The notes under the pieces were generated by a model. The model was not told the origin of the DNA. It ran no database searches and saw only the letters and a list, made by a program, of their open reading frames with translations. 64,000 nucleotides of DNA from Blastococcus colisei (lineage in GTDB: Bacteria; Actinomycetota; Actinomycetes; Mycobacteriales; Geodermatophilaceae), in NCBI RefSeq assembly GCF_006717095.1, contig NZ_VFQE01000001.1, forward strand, positions 3,720,001 through 3,784,000, given 5' to 3'. Shown here in pieces: positions 53,665 to 63,347 of the stretch (positions are counted from its first letter, which is position 1; every line of letters begins with the position of its first letter). The position numbers and the translations under genes are program-made.

Positions 53665-54870
53665 TCAGGTGGCGCCGAGTTGGACATCGAGCTGCCGTTG
53701 ATCCCCCAGCACACGAAGCAGCGGGGTCAGCAATCTGGTCAACACGTCGTCCGGCCGGTCGACCAGCTCGCCGGTCGTGGTCGTCGTTGACCACAGGTAC
53801 TCGTTTTCTGGGTAGGCGGTCCCCATGGCCCAGAACCGGTGGCCGTCTCCGTGGGCCTTCACGCCTTGAAGCCCGGTCACGACCACCGCGGCGTCCCACT
53901 GACCGCCATAGCCTGCGTAGTCGGCCAGGCGCGCGGCCAGCCGCAGCGTCTGGCGGGGAAGTGCCACCACTGCCTTGGTCGACAACCAGCGTTTCGTCGA
54001 GCCGGTCTCCGTTTCTGTGAAGACCAACGTCGTGACGGTGAGGGCCACTCGGCCGTCGTCACGTAGCGAGACCGCCTTTCCATGCAGTTGGCTGAAGTCG
54101 GAGGACGCGACCGCGTCGCCCAGCGGGACATTGCTGATATCCAGACCACGCAGCGTCAGTCGGCTCTGTGAAAGAGCCTCCAGGTTCCAGCCGGTCCTAT
54201 CCGTAGCGCAGACCTCGTTGACGAGCTGCTGAAGTTGGAACGGCTCCTCGAGAAAGTCTCGCAGCGCGCCGTGCTGGCCGGCGCGGGGAGTCAGCAGCAC
54301 ATGCAGGCTCCCGGGAATGGCCAACGGACCAGCATCGACATATTGCCTGACGACTTGCATGAAGTCTTCTCGCTGCTGAGCGTTGAGGGCCAGGAGACGA
54401 CGCACATCCGCGTCGATCAGCGGGCGCTTACCAGTGGCACCGCGGCCCCAGTAGCGCTCGTCGACCATGTGCGGCGCCTCGGGGCTGGCGTCAACAGTGA
54501 CGAGCAAACAGCCGCGACCCGGGCGAGTCGGGTCCACGATGGGAACAGGACGGACCACAAGAGGTGGGTGCACCCGGTCGCGAGCGACTTGGTCGACCCT
54601 GTCGGCCAGATCCGCCAGCTCGACGCCGCTGACAGCGCCGGCCCTGCCTTTGTCGTCTTCGATGCCAATGATCAACAAGCCGCCGTCTACGGCCAGTGAC
54701 GCCAAGTCTCGGGCCAGTTCCAGGTTGGCGGGCTTGGAATGCGCAGGCAGTGCCGCCTTCAACTCGACCCACTGCGTCTCATCGAGGGTGCCGGCGACCG
54801 CAGCGTCCACGACGTGCCGCCAGGTGTCCGGTGTCCACCGTGTCCGATGAGGACCGAGGTAGTAGCTCAT
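53665..54870 (-). CDS. AlbA_2 (Schlafen-type) domain protein
   Basis: 401 residues from ATG 54870, chosen for GGAGGAGC upstream; the frame is open further. The N-terminal AlbA_2 domain is clear: ETQWVELKAALPAHSKPANL, then DLASLAVDGGLLIIGIEDDK. It continues with HPPLVVRPVPIVDPTRPGRG and HMVDERYWGRGATGKRPLID, where such proteins end the domain. The rest (residues about 190-400) is a soluble domain with WNLEALSQSRLTLRGLDISN and no recognised fold. AlbA_2 proteins are nucleotide- or RNA-associated and often sit in defence islands. Confidence 0.85.
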   Translation of the reverse strand: MSYYLGPHRTRWTPDTWRHVVDAAVAGTLDETQWVELKAALPAHSKPANLELARDLASLAVDGGLLIIGIEDDKGRAGAVSGVELADLADRVDQVARDRVHPPLVVRPVPIVDPTRPGRGCLLVTVDASPEAPHMVDERYWGRGATGKRPLIDADVRRLLALNAQQREDFMQVVRQYVDAGPLAIPGSLHVLLTPRAGQHGALRDFLEEPFQLQQLVNEVCATDRTGWNLEALSQSRLTLRGLDISNVPLGDAVASSDFSQLHGKAVSLRDDGRVALTVTTLVFTETETGSTKRWLSTKAVVALPRQTLRLAARLADYAGYGGQWDAAVVVTGLQGVKAHGDGHRFWAMGTAYPENEYLWSTTTTTGELVDRPDDVLTRLLTPLLRVLGDQRQLDVQLGAT

Positions 54871-55114
54871 CAGCCCATGCTCCTCCGTCTGCATCCCGAC
54901 CAACGCCACTCTGACAGTCAGCGGCACCAGGTGAGACGGCTCCGCTGCCCCCACTGTGCCGGGGCGCGCTTCTCGACCGATCTGTCAGCTCTCGGCGATC
55001 CGATGCGAGAAGCCTCCACCCGTTCACGTCCGCGAGGCGGCAACGGCGCCCGGCGCCCGGTATCCCGCAAGGGAACCTCCTGCGGCACCTCGCGATCGGC
55101 CATGCAGTCGTGGC

Positions 55115-55150
55115 GGGTTGTCCCGCGGGGTCTGGCCTGCGGGACAACCC
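55115..55150 (-). terminator. Hairpin after the resolvase pseudogene
   Basis: Perfect 12-base-pair stem GGGTTGTCCCGC with its complement and a 12-base loop, 21 bases past the resolvase stop on the minus strand. Confidence 0.7.
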
Positions 55151-55171
55151 TGCGGTCGCCGGCGGCGAAGC

Positions 55172-55790
55172 TCACCCGCGAATGCTCGCGCTGTTCGACG
55201 CTGCTCGGTGACCGTTCGTCTGGTCGCGTTGCAATGCCCGGTAGACGGTGGAGCGGGCGACGCCGAACAGATCGGCCAGCTCGGCGGTGCTGTGCTCGCT
55301 CCGCCGATAGAGGTCTACCAGGTGTGCTTCCTGGCGGGGGTTGAGCTTGGGCTGCTTCCCGCGGAGTCTCCCCTTGGCCTTGGCCACCCGCATGCCTTCC
55401 TTCGTACGGACGCGGAACAGGTCGGATTCGAACTCGGCGACCATGGCCAGCACGTTGAACAGCAGTCGCCCGACCGGGTCATGCGGGTCGTACACCGCGC
55501 CGCCGAGGCTCAGCCGCACCTGCCGCCGGGTGAGCTCCTCGGCGATCGCCCGGGCGTCGGGCAGCGAGCGAGCCAGCCGGTCGAGCTTGGTCACCACCAG
55601 GGTGTCGCCCTCCCGGCAGGCGGCCAGCGCCTCCCGCAGCCCGGGGCGCTCTCGGTTGGTGCCGGTCAGGCCGTGGTCGACGAGAGCCGCCCCGGATCCA
55701 CTCCGAGTGTGAGCAGTCCCTCGCGTTGGGCGGTCAGGTCCTGGGCGTCGGTGTCCATCGTCCGTCCCAGGGCGCCGAACCGCTCAGGGG
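55172..55790 (-). pseudogene. Frameshifted serine recombinase (Tn3-type resolvase)
   Basis: The minus strand reads GALGRTMDTDAQDLTAQREG, then LLTLGVDP, then after a frame change near 55693 LVDHGLTGTNRERPGLREAL, AACREGDTLVVTKLDRLARS and VRLSLGGAVYDPHD. It continues in frame to the helix-turn-helix STAELADLFGVARSTVYRAL. The 141-residue C-terminal part (55172-55597) is a clean open frame. In the N-terminus the family has GYARVSTDxQ; here the catalytic Ser position is Asp (TMDTDAQ), so even repaired it would probably be inactive. Confidence 0.8.
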
Positions 55791-55876
55791 CGCGGCTGCC
55801 GGCCAGCGGGGACAGTCCCCGCTCCGCCAGGCACGCGCGGATGAGAGAACCGAGACGCCAAGAGGTGCCGGTGCAC

Positions 55877-56089
55877 CTACGGCGCCCTGCTCGGTGGCGC
55901 GTTCCTGTTCGCCGACCTCAAGGAGAGGAGGCGGCGCTCGCCGCCAATCAGCAGAGTGAACCCCTGCCGTCTCGGGGTCGATGGAAGGGGCGGACTGTGG
56001 CGATCGGCTGCCCCGATCGCTTGGCCGACGACGAGAGCGACGGTGAGCGCCGCGCCCGCCCAGAGCAGCAGCCACGCCCACCAGCTCAT
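55877..56089 (-). CDS. Small membrane peptide, probably truncated
   Basis: ATG 56089 has a very strong AAAGGAGGGG. MSWWAWLLLWAGAALTVALV then VGQAIGAAD is a clear N-terminal membrane helix. After about 33 residues the frame runs opposite the cyclase relic and looks like shadow, so the real C-terminus has probably been replaced. Confidence 0.5.
   Translation of the reverse strand: MSWWAWLLLWAGAALTVALVVGQAIGAADRHSPPLPSTPRRQGFTLLIGGERRLLSLRSANRNAPPSRAP
55880..55960 (+). pseudogene. Diguanylate cyclase linker relic
   Basis: Reads CTYGALLGGAFLFADLKE, nearly identical to RRTYGALLGGAALFADLKEK of the GGDEF-EAL protein at 19263-21473; the next frame gives AALAANQQ (AALAANQH there). Only this linker remains. 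Confidence 0.75.
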
Positions 56090-57037
56090 CAGCGCACCCC
56101 TCCTTTCGGCCTTCCTGGAGATCTACGCTCTCCCGGAGTCCAGCTCCCTGCAACCGGACGGTGACGGCTCGTAACCTGCGGCAGCGCCAGCTCCTCGATA
56201 GGGAGGGCGGCCAGCCGCTGCGGCAAACCCGCTGCCTTCGGGCCGATACAACAGAAGACTGATGCTTGGCCGAACCAGACTTAGGTGCGCGCCTTGCTGC
56301 GCACGAATGGTTGTCCCCGCCGCCGTACCTAGACGGGTCACCATCGCCGATCGCGCGGTTCTGGTGGCGCAAGCGGGTTGTCTTGGGTGCCCCGCGGGAG
56401 GCCCTCGCCGAAGCCGTCGGCCTCTTCGTCGGGGGGTGGTCAGCTGGGGGTACGACGCACCTGCCGGGCGTGCCCGCGGCAGTGAAGAGCCTGACGTCGA
56501 ACGGGAGCACTGCGGCCGTTGGGTGGCGGCCGTGTTACTGCACCGGGCGGTGCGACGACCCCGCATCACCCCTGGGTTTTGCGAGACCACTCTCGGGCGC
56601 GCACCTCTCACGCCAAGCACCGCTTCCCCTCCGATGGGCACCTGGGCGATCGATGACGACCGGACTGGCCGACCAGCAGCTCAGAGGTGGCCTCAATCCA
56701 CTTCGTCGGACTCGACCCGGCACTACACAACGCCGAAGTCGCCAGGAAGCCGCACGTCGCGGCCGTGTCTCTCGAGTGTCTGCGGCACGTGGTGGATTCG
56801 CGTCACCAAGACATCTGCGGTCGTCCTGAGACGCCGAAGAGCCCCCCGCGCACCACCACGAGGTAGCGAACGGGGGGCTCTTGGCGGCCGGGTGTCAAGG
56901 CCGGCCGAGTGTTCCTCAGAGAACTGCAAGAGCTTCCCATGGCCACCGTGCTGGACGTCCACGACGCGCCGGTGACGGAGTTGGAGGTGGTTCTCCCTTC
57001 GGAGGGCTCAGCCGGCGCTTGCCCATCTTGATGCGTG
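55961..57037. other. Gene-poor region with unassigned fragments
   Basis: About 1.1 kb. Plus-strand stretches near 56275-56460 (RFWWRKRVVLGAPREALAEA), 56690-56800 (FVGLDPALHNAEVARKPHVA) and 56910-57030 (FLRELQELPMATVLDVHDAP) look protein-like, but none has a start, a family or full coding length. They are most likely remnants. Confidence 0.35.
56837..56882. terminator. Long-stem hairpin in the graveyard region
   Basis: Perfect 12-base-pair stem AAGAGCCCCCCG with its complement CGGGGGGCTCTT around a 22-base loop. It looks like a terminator left from a lost gene. Confidence 0.55.
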
Positions 57038-57160
57038 GCGGGCGTGCCGCCGGAGGAGGCCGGTGTCGCCAGCGCACTGCTCGACGCCGGCCAGCAGGTC
57101 CGCGGGGCCCTGCGTCTCGCCATCCTGACCGCGGTCAGTACGGTCCGCACGGACAGCAGG
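57038..57160 (+). pseudogene. DHA2-type MFS exporter relic
   Basis: Reads GVPPEEAGVASALLDAGQQV then RGALRLAILTAVSTVRT, the conserved late segment of EmrB/QacA exporters (GVxPExAGxASGLxNxxQQVGGALGLAVL). Only this piece survives. Confidence 0.7.
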
Positions 57161-57405
57161 CTCGTTGACCACAGCCAATCGTCCTCCCAGCACGCGTCCC
57201 GGTGGACGATCCGCTGCGGCACGTCGACACCTGACTACTGGTGCCGCGCGCACTCGTCGTTGCAGGCTCTCCGTACAGGCGTGGTCTCCCCGCGTGCGTG
57301 GTCACGGTCGGAGCGGCTCGGGTTGCCGACTTCGCCATCCACGCACTGTTCTCTGACACGTGAGCCTGGACTGGTCGGTCCTGAACCTCGAAGTGCCGGA
57401 CCCTG

Positions 57406-57537
57406 GCCACGCTGCGACCAGTAGCACTGATCGCCGTCGTGGCCGCGTTGCTGCTGTTCCGGATGAAGTGGTCGGTGCTGCGGACCCTGGGTGTCTGCGC
57501 GGTTCCCGGCCTGCTGGCCGGCCGGCCCGTGGCCTGA
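57406..57537 (+). pseudogene. ChrA-like chromate transporter C-terminal relic
   Basis: Reads LRPVALIAVVAALLLFRMKW then SVLRTLGVCAVPGLLAGRPV and stop, resembling the final helix pair of ChrA transporters. No earlier part of the gene is found upstream in this frame. Confidence 0.45.
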
Positions 57538-57584
57538 GGACACCGACGTACCGGATACCGACGCGCAGGAAGAGCCATGCTGGG

Positions 57585-58565
57585 TCAAGGGTAGGGCCAC
57601 GCATTCTTCGCGCAGCCGTTCAGGCCCAGCGTCTGCTGCTGCATCACCGGCGCGAGTTGACCGGGTCCGGGACACGGCGGGTGCGCGCTGTTCCCGAGTG
57701 CGTGACCGACTTCGTGGTTCACGACGTAGTGGCGGTAGGTGGCGACGTCGCCCTCGTAGTCGGGGACGGCGGTGACCCAGCGGGCCAGGTTGATGACGGC
57801 CCGCTCGCCGTACCGGCAGGAGGTGTAGCCGCCGGTCCCCACGCCGGGGCAGTAGGTCTCCATGCTCCCCGGGCTGACCAGGCTCACCCGGAAGTCGTAC
57901 TGCCCAGACGTCGCCTCGGCCGCCCCGACGCGCTGGAAGGACATCCGGCCCCCGTTGCCCCAGGACCTGGGGTCGGCGAGCGTCTCCTCCACCGCCTGGG
58001 CGAAGCCCGCACCATCCACGCCGATGCCGTCCTCCGTCTCCACGACGAAACGCTGCACCGGGCCGGTCCCGTAAACCGGCGACGTGCCGTCGATGACGGA
58101 GAGGCTGCCCGCCCCCTGCTCGACATAGGTCTCCTCACCGACGACCTGTGGCGTCAGACTCGGACCGGCGTCGCCCTCGGCGAGCGCCGTGGGTTCCGTG
58201 GTCTCCTCCAGGAGAGGCAGCGTTGCGGGCGGCAGGGCCTCCGTCGCGCTGCCGCCCGTGGGCGAGCTCACCGCCGCGTCGTCCACCGCCACGTCCACGA
58301 GGGCGGCGATCGTGGCGACGATCAGCAGGGGGACGGCATAGACGCGCCATCCGTACTCGTGGACGAAGCGCCGCACCCGACCTGCCTGGCGAACTGGTGT
58401 CCGCACGCGGGGGCTGTCCAGCAAAAAGGTGGGGCCGGGCGACGAGAGGGCCGGTCGGAGTACCGGTCCGGCCGGGCTGCGGCCGATGCCCGTGAGCGGC
58501 TTGTCCCAGGCGCGCTGAGATCGGCGGCAGGTCACCCGGGCCCCGCACACGGGCGGGTTGGCCAT
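57585..58565 (-). CDS. DUF3152 membrane-anchored metalloprotease-like protein
   Basis: 326 residues from ATG 58565 (GAGGA upstream). A cytoplasmic Pro/Arg-rich part is followed by one membrane helix (VYAVPLLIVATIAALVDVAV). The outer domain has RFVVETEDGIGVDGAGFAQA and VEETLADPRSWG, CPGVGTGGYTSCRYGERAVI, and the zinc motif VVNHEVGHALGN near residue 281 (HExxH), ending HPPCPGPGQLAPVMQQQTLG and LNGCAKNAWPYP. DUF3152 proteins are actinobacterial, related to matrixin-like zinc peptidases; four or more cysteines probably form disulfides. Substrate unknown. A longer frame upstream lacks homology. Confidence 0.88.
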   Translation of the reverse strand: MANPPVCGARVTCRRSQRAWDKPLTGIGRSPAGPVLRPALSSPGPTFLLDSPRVRTPVRQAGRVRRFVHEYGWRVYAVPLLIVATIAALVDVAVDDAAVSSPTGGSATEALPPATLPLLEETTEPTALAEGDAGPSLTPQVVGEETYVEQGAGSLSVIDGTSPVYGTGPVQRFVVETEDGIGVDGAGFAQAVEETLADPRSWGNGGRMSFQRVGAAEATSGQYDFRVSLVSPGSMETYCPGVGTGGYTSCRYGERAVINLARWVTAVPDYEGDVATYRHYVVNHEVGHALGNSAHPPCPGPGQLAPVMQQQTLGLNGCAKNAWPYP

Positions 58566-58752
58566 CGGCCGGTCCTCGCCCCACAGGCCGCCCTCGCTCC
58601 TCGTCCGTCCGCCGTTGCTCGCGCCCGAGCGTCTCACGGAGTGTGCTGGATCGGTAGCAGTCGCGAATCTCGATTTGGCTGCCGGCGTGAGGGCCTCCCA
58701 CGCACCTGCCGTCGTCCTATCGACGCGTTGCGCCTGCATGCTGAAGTAGGCC

Positions 58753-58974
58753 ATGCCGCCAGTAATCACGTTCGATGAGCCTCCCGAGTTCGACATCGGT
58801 GATCGGGTGCTCACCACGGAACGAGTCGGACCGGTGTGGCACGGGGTGGCGCGTGGCACGCCCGGGGTGGTCGTTGCCCGGACGGCCGACCGATTGATCG
58901 CGGTCCGATTCGATGGCGGTCGCGTTGAGCACGTGCACCCAGGCTGCTTGCAGTTGGATCCTGTCGGCGGCTGA
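58753..58974 (+). CDS. Small hypothetical beta-rich protein
   Basis: 73 residues: EFDIGDRVLTTERVGPVWHG, GTPGVVVARTADRLIAVRFD and GGRVEHVHPGCLQLDPV. The spacing of short strands with G-D-R-V and G-V-V resembles SH3/KOW-like folds that carry GxxGxVV turns. No family name is assigned. It is convergent with the decayed phosphatase. Confidence 0.55.
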   Translation: MPPVITFDEPPEFDIGDRVLTTERVGPVWHGVARGTPGVVVARTADRLIAVRFDGGRVEHVHPGCLQLDPVGG

Positions 58975-58978
58975 ACCG

Positions 58979-60854
58979 TTAGGACGCGCGCTCATGCTCG
59001 GCGCTGCCGACGGTTAGGAGATCACCGGCGTAGTGCACGTCCGCGACCCCCTCACCCAGCCCGACCGAGCGCAGGCGGCACCGTTCGCCCGCCCGCTGTT
59101 CGCTCGCGAGACGGCCACCACCGTGCACGCGGCGCTCAAGGCGATGTGGAGACGCGCAACCAGGCCCGTCGAGGTCGCGGCCGGCGAGGTCGGCCAGGGT
59201 GCGCTGGAGGCGGTGGAGGCCGTGGTCGAGGTACTGGTCGCGGCGCTCGACAAGCCCGTCGGTGTAGAGCAATACCACCGCGTCTCGGTCGAGGGGCACC
59301 AGTGACTCCCGCCGGGCGGTGCCGGGGTCGACGCCGAGCAGCAGGTTGCTCGGCGGTGAGCAGCTGCACTCGGCCGTCGGCGGTGATCATCGCCGGGGGT
59401 GGATGACCCGCGCTCGTCCAGCGCAGCCGCATGACTGCCCGGGCCCAGTCACCCCCGGCCTCCTCGAGCCGGGCGACCACTGCGGTGGCCAGGATGCCGG
59501 CCTGCAGGGTCTCCAGCAGCCGGTCGGCTCGCCGCATCAGGTCCGCGGGCCCGTCGTTGCTCTCGGCGCCGATGGTGCGCACGTTGCTGCGGATCTGTCC
59601 CGTCGCGGCCGCGGCCTGGGTGTCGTGCCCGACGACGTCGCCGATGACCAGCGCCAGCGCGCCGCTGGGCTGACGGAACGCGTCGTACCAGTCGCCGCTA
59701 CTGCGGCGGCCTGGCCGGCCGGCACGTACCGCGCGGCGATCCGCACACCATCGCACTCCGGCGGCCCAGTCAGCAACGACCGCTGGAACCCCTCGGCGAG
59801 ACCGCGCTGTTAGCGGTACGGGCGGGCGTTGGCCAGCACGAGGCCGGCGCGGGCGGCGACGTGGCCGGCTGTGGCCAGCTGCTCGGACGTGAGCGGGCCG
59901 CGCGGCGCCGTTCGCCACGGTAAGCCTCCCGACCGGACCGTTCTGCGCCGGCAGGGGAAGGACGGCGAGCGACTCCGGCACCAGCTCGGTGATGAGGCCG
60001 CGCAGAAAGGCGGAGTCCAGCAGCGCCAGGGTCTCCGCGGTGGCGTTGGCCTGAAGTACCTGGGTCTGCCCGGTGCGCAGCGCGCGGATGGTCAACGCGT
60101 CATCGTTGATGGCGCTCAGCTGCACCCGAGCGTAGGAAGCCGCGGTTGAGCGCGGGGCCGGATCCACGTGCCAGGCCGCGACGGTGCGCAAGACGCGCCG
60201 GGAGCCGGCCGCCTGGTCGTCGTCGAGCAGGGTGACGATGCACCGGTCCGCTACCACGGGCACGACCAACCGGGACAGTCGCCGCACGGCCTCATCGGCG
60301 TGCTGGGTGCCACCCGGCCGCTCGCTGACCCGGCTGCGCAGTCACTCACGCCAGCCAGAGAGCTCCGACTGCCACTGGACTCCGTGGCTTCCGGTGGTGA
60401 CCCGGGCCACGCGGACGGGGGTGCCGCGCTCGTCGGACAGCACCCGGCCCCGCGCGGTCAGTCACCGCTGGCCCCCTTCGGGCAGCATCACCCGGAACTC
60501 GTCCTGGTAGGACCCCCAGGCGTCGATCGTCTGCTGCAGCTGCGCGCTGACGCCGGAAGCGTCGTCGGGGTGGAGACGGGCGCGGAAGGCCTCGATCGTC
60601 TGGTCGACGGCTGACGGGTCGTAGCCGAACAGCTCGATGAGGCGCTCGTCCCAGATCAGTGTGCCGGTGAACAGGTCCCAGTCGAACGTGCCGACACCCG
60701 CAGCGGCGACGGCCAGCTCAGGATGGGTCCGGCGGGTGTCGGCCGCGTCGCTGGCCAGTCCCGGCCAGTGCGCCTCGGCATCCTCGCCGCCGTGGTCCTT
60801 CATCGGGCCTCCGTCTCCCATTGCTGTGGCCCGCTCCGAAGACCCGTGGTCCAT
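58979..60854 (-). pseudogene. Decayed PAS-GAF-PP2C phosphatase
   Basis: Pieces in three frames rebuild a paralogue of the next gene. The PAS part is LAVAAAGVGTFDWDLFTGTL and IWDERLIELFGYD, ending LPEGGQR at a TGA where the paralogue has a Trp codon (LRWIQARG). The GAF part is LSRLVVPVVADRCIVTLLDD. The phosphatase part has SSGDWYDAFRQPSGALALVI and IGDVVGHDTQAAAATGQI, then in another frame LDRDAVVLLYTDGLVERRDQ. With a nonsense codon and at least two frameshifts it is non-functional. Confidence 0.85.
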
Positions 60855-61128
60855 TGTCTACGACTGATCTGCCCGCCCGGTACTGAGTTGTGCGCAAGAC
60901 CGCCCGACCGACGCGGCCGTCCCCGCGGTATCAGCAGCTCCGGGGGACCATTTCTGTTCTGATCCCGCGCTTACTGGCGCGACGGAGGGCGGCCCTGGTT
61001 GCCAACGCGTGCCCCCCATTGGCGCAGCTGGCGAGGACAGCCCGCCACGCCCCGGTGCCAGCTCCAACTATCGGCCGGCGTCACGGTCGCCAGCTGGGGC
61101 GCTCACCGTTTCGCCTTTTCGGCGGCGG

Positions 61129-62978
61129 TTATTGGGTGATTGTCGGTGGGGCGCACACGGTGGGTGGGATGAGATTCGGGCCGGCTTCTGCGGGGCGGGG
61201 TCGGTCTTGGCGGTGTAGGCGGACGGCGACGAGGGCGACGTCGTCGTCGGGTCGGTCGGGCAGCAGGCGCGCCAGCAGGTCGTCGAGGAGTTGATCGAGG
61301 TTGCGGCCGGCGAGCTCGGCGAGGGTGCGCTGCAGGCGCTGTACGCCGTCGTCGAGTGGCTGGTCGCGGCGTTCCACGAGGCCGTCGGTGTAGAGCAGCA
61401 CTACCGCATCCCGGCTGAGGCTGATCTCGGCCTCCCGGCGCGGGGTGTCGGGGTCGACGCCGAGCAGCCGGTCGTGGTGGTCGCCGGTGAGGAGGTCGAC
61501 CCGCCCGTCGGGGTGGAGCACCATCGGCGGGGGGTGCCCGGCGTTGGACCAGCGCAGCCGGGTGATCCCGCGGCGCAGTTCGGCGGGGGTCTGTTCCAGG
61601 CGGGCGACCACGGCGGTGGCGAGGGTGTCGACCTGGAGGGTCTGCATGACCCGATCGGCCTGGCGGAGCAGGGCGGCGGGGCGGCGGGGCGGCGGTTGGT
61701 GGCCGCCCCCAGCGCCCGCACGATGGTGCGGACCTGTCCCATGGCGGCGGCGCGCATGTCGTGGCCGGCGACGTCCCCGATGACCAGCATGGTGGCCCCG
61801 CCGGGCTGCAGAAAGGCGTCGTACCAGTCCCCGCCGACCTGCGCGGCTTCCGCTGCTGGGGTGTAGCGCACGACGACCTGCAGGTGATCGGGTTCCGGCG
61901 GTGGGGTCAGCAGGGAGCGCTGCAGGGTCTCGGCGAGCTCGCGCTGCTGGCGGAAGAGCCGGCCGTTGTCCAGCGCGAGCCCCGCGCGGGCGGCAATATC
62001 GCGTGCGTTGGCCAGGTCCTCGGCGCTGAACGGGGCCCGCTGCGCCCCGGTGTAGAGCGACAGCACGCCCACGGTGCGTCCCCGCGCGCGCAGCGGCACG
62101 AGGACCCCGTGTCGGGGGGCCAGCTGCGCGAGGAGGTCGGCGGCCTCGCCGGGCTGGGTCAGCGCCAGAACCGATTGCGCGGCGTCGGGGGGAATGAGCA
62201 CCGGCCCGGGGGCGGTCAGCGCCCGGTGGACGTACGCGCCGGGCTTGGCGGCGGCCAGGCGGGTGGCGGTGTAGCGCGCGACGACGGGGCGCATCGCCGG
62301 GTCGTCGTGCCAGCTGGCGACGTCCCGCAGCCCCCGCAGCGAGCCGGCTGGGGCGTGCTCGTCGACGACGGTGACGATGCACCAGTCGGCCAGGGCGGGG
62401 ACCACGAGCCGGGCCAACCGGCCCACCGCCCGGTCGGTGTCCAGCTGTTCGGTCAGTTCGCCGGCCACCCGGGCGAGCAGTTCCGCGCGGCGTGCGGCGG
62501 CGTCCGCGCTGTGCTGCGCGTTGCGGCCGACCGTGATGTCCCAGGCCGCGCCCAGCAGCCGGACCGCGGCGCCGGCTTCGTCGCACAGCACCCGCCCGCG
62601 GGCCTGGATCCACCGCAGCCTCTGGTTGGGCAGCACGATGCGGTACTCGGCCTCGTAGTCCGCACAGTCAGCGATCGCCTGCTGGAGCAGCTGGGTGACC
62701 CGCAGAAGGTCTTCCGGATGCAGGCGGGCGTTGAAACCGCCGATGGTCTCGTCGAAGGAGATCGTGTCGTAACCGAACAGCTCCAGCAGGCGCTCGTCCC
62801 AGCTCAGGGAGCCGGTGACCAGGTCCCAGTCGAAGGTGCCGATACCGGCGGCGGTGACGGCCAGATCCAGCAGGGTCCGCTGGCCGTCGCCGCCCACGGT
62901 GTCCAACCCCAGTGCCGCTCGGACCGACGACGGGCCATCCGGCGTCGGCTCGCCGCGGTCCCGGCCCCCGTACGTCAC
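61129..62978 (-). pseudogene. PAS-GAF-PP2C phosphatase with one frameshift in a GC repeat
   Basis: About 615 residues if joined. PAS (TAAGIGTFDWDLVTGSLSWD, LLELFGYDTISFDETIGGF), GAF (RLARLVVPALADWCIVTVVD, LVPLRARGRTVGVLSLYTGA) and the PP2C start (LQRSLLTPPPEP, VGGDWYDAFLQPGGATMLVI, GDVAGHD) are in one frame to 61690. The rest (LLRQADRVMQTLQVDTLATA, VLLYTDGLVERRDQPLDDG, DRPDDDVALVAVRL) is in the next frame. The break is inside a repeat of CGCCGCCC units (about 61673-61695). Everything else is intact, so this may be a sequencing error or a slippage switch rather than decay. It is probably the partner of the RsbW-like ATPase at 63348. Confidence 0.8.
61673..61695. repeat. GGCGGGGC-type repeat tract at the frameshift
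   Basis: Plus-strand reads GGCGGCGGGGCGGCGGGGC and then GGCGG: 8-base units repeated. Loss or gain of one base here joins or breaks the phosphatase frame. Confidence 0.7.
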
Positions 62979-63347
62979 AGTGCAGTCCCCACGCTTGCTC
63001 GCGAGCGCGGACCGCCCGACGTAACCCCATTGTGAGCATCCAAACGCGGCACGTTATGTGATGCGCAACACGTGCAGGCTCTACACGAGCCGCTGCGATC
63101 CCGGGGCTGGTCTCCATGAGCCCTCCCCCATCCCGGGACAGGCGACCGACAGCGGTTCAGCGCCGGCGATCGACAGCATGACCTCGACGCCGGAACGGTC
63201 CTGCCGTGGTCGTCTCGATCAGGTACTTTCTGGGGCGATGGCTGTAGCAGTACGGTCGCGGGTCGTTCATGGGTGCGCGGAAGGTCGCCGCCCAGTAGTG
63301 GTCAGGATCCTCGGTCGGGGCTGACACTCGACCCGAGGAAGAGGCGC
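62979..63347. other. Divergent intergenic region
   Basis: About 370 bases between the phosphatase and the RsbW-type gene; it should hold both promoters. The DNA is slightly less GC-rich near 63050-63080. No gene is seen. Confidence 0.4.

Noticed and set aside
57360-58778. 472-codon plus-strand frame
   Set aside because: Antisense to the DUF3152 gene with its HExxH motif.
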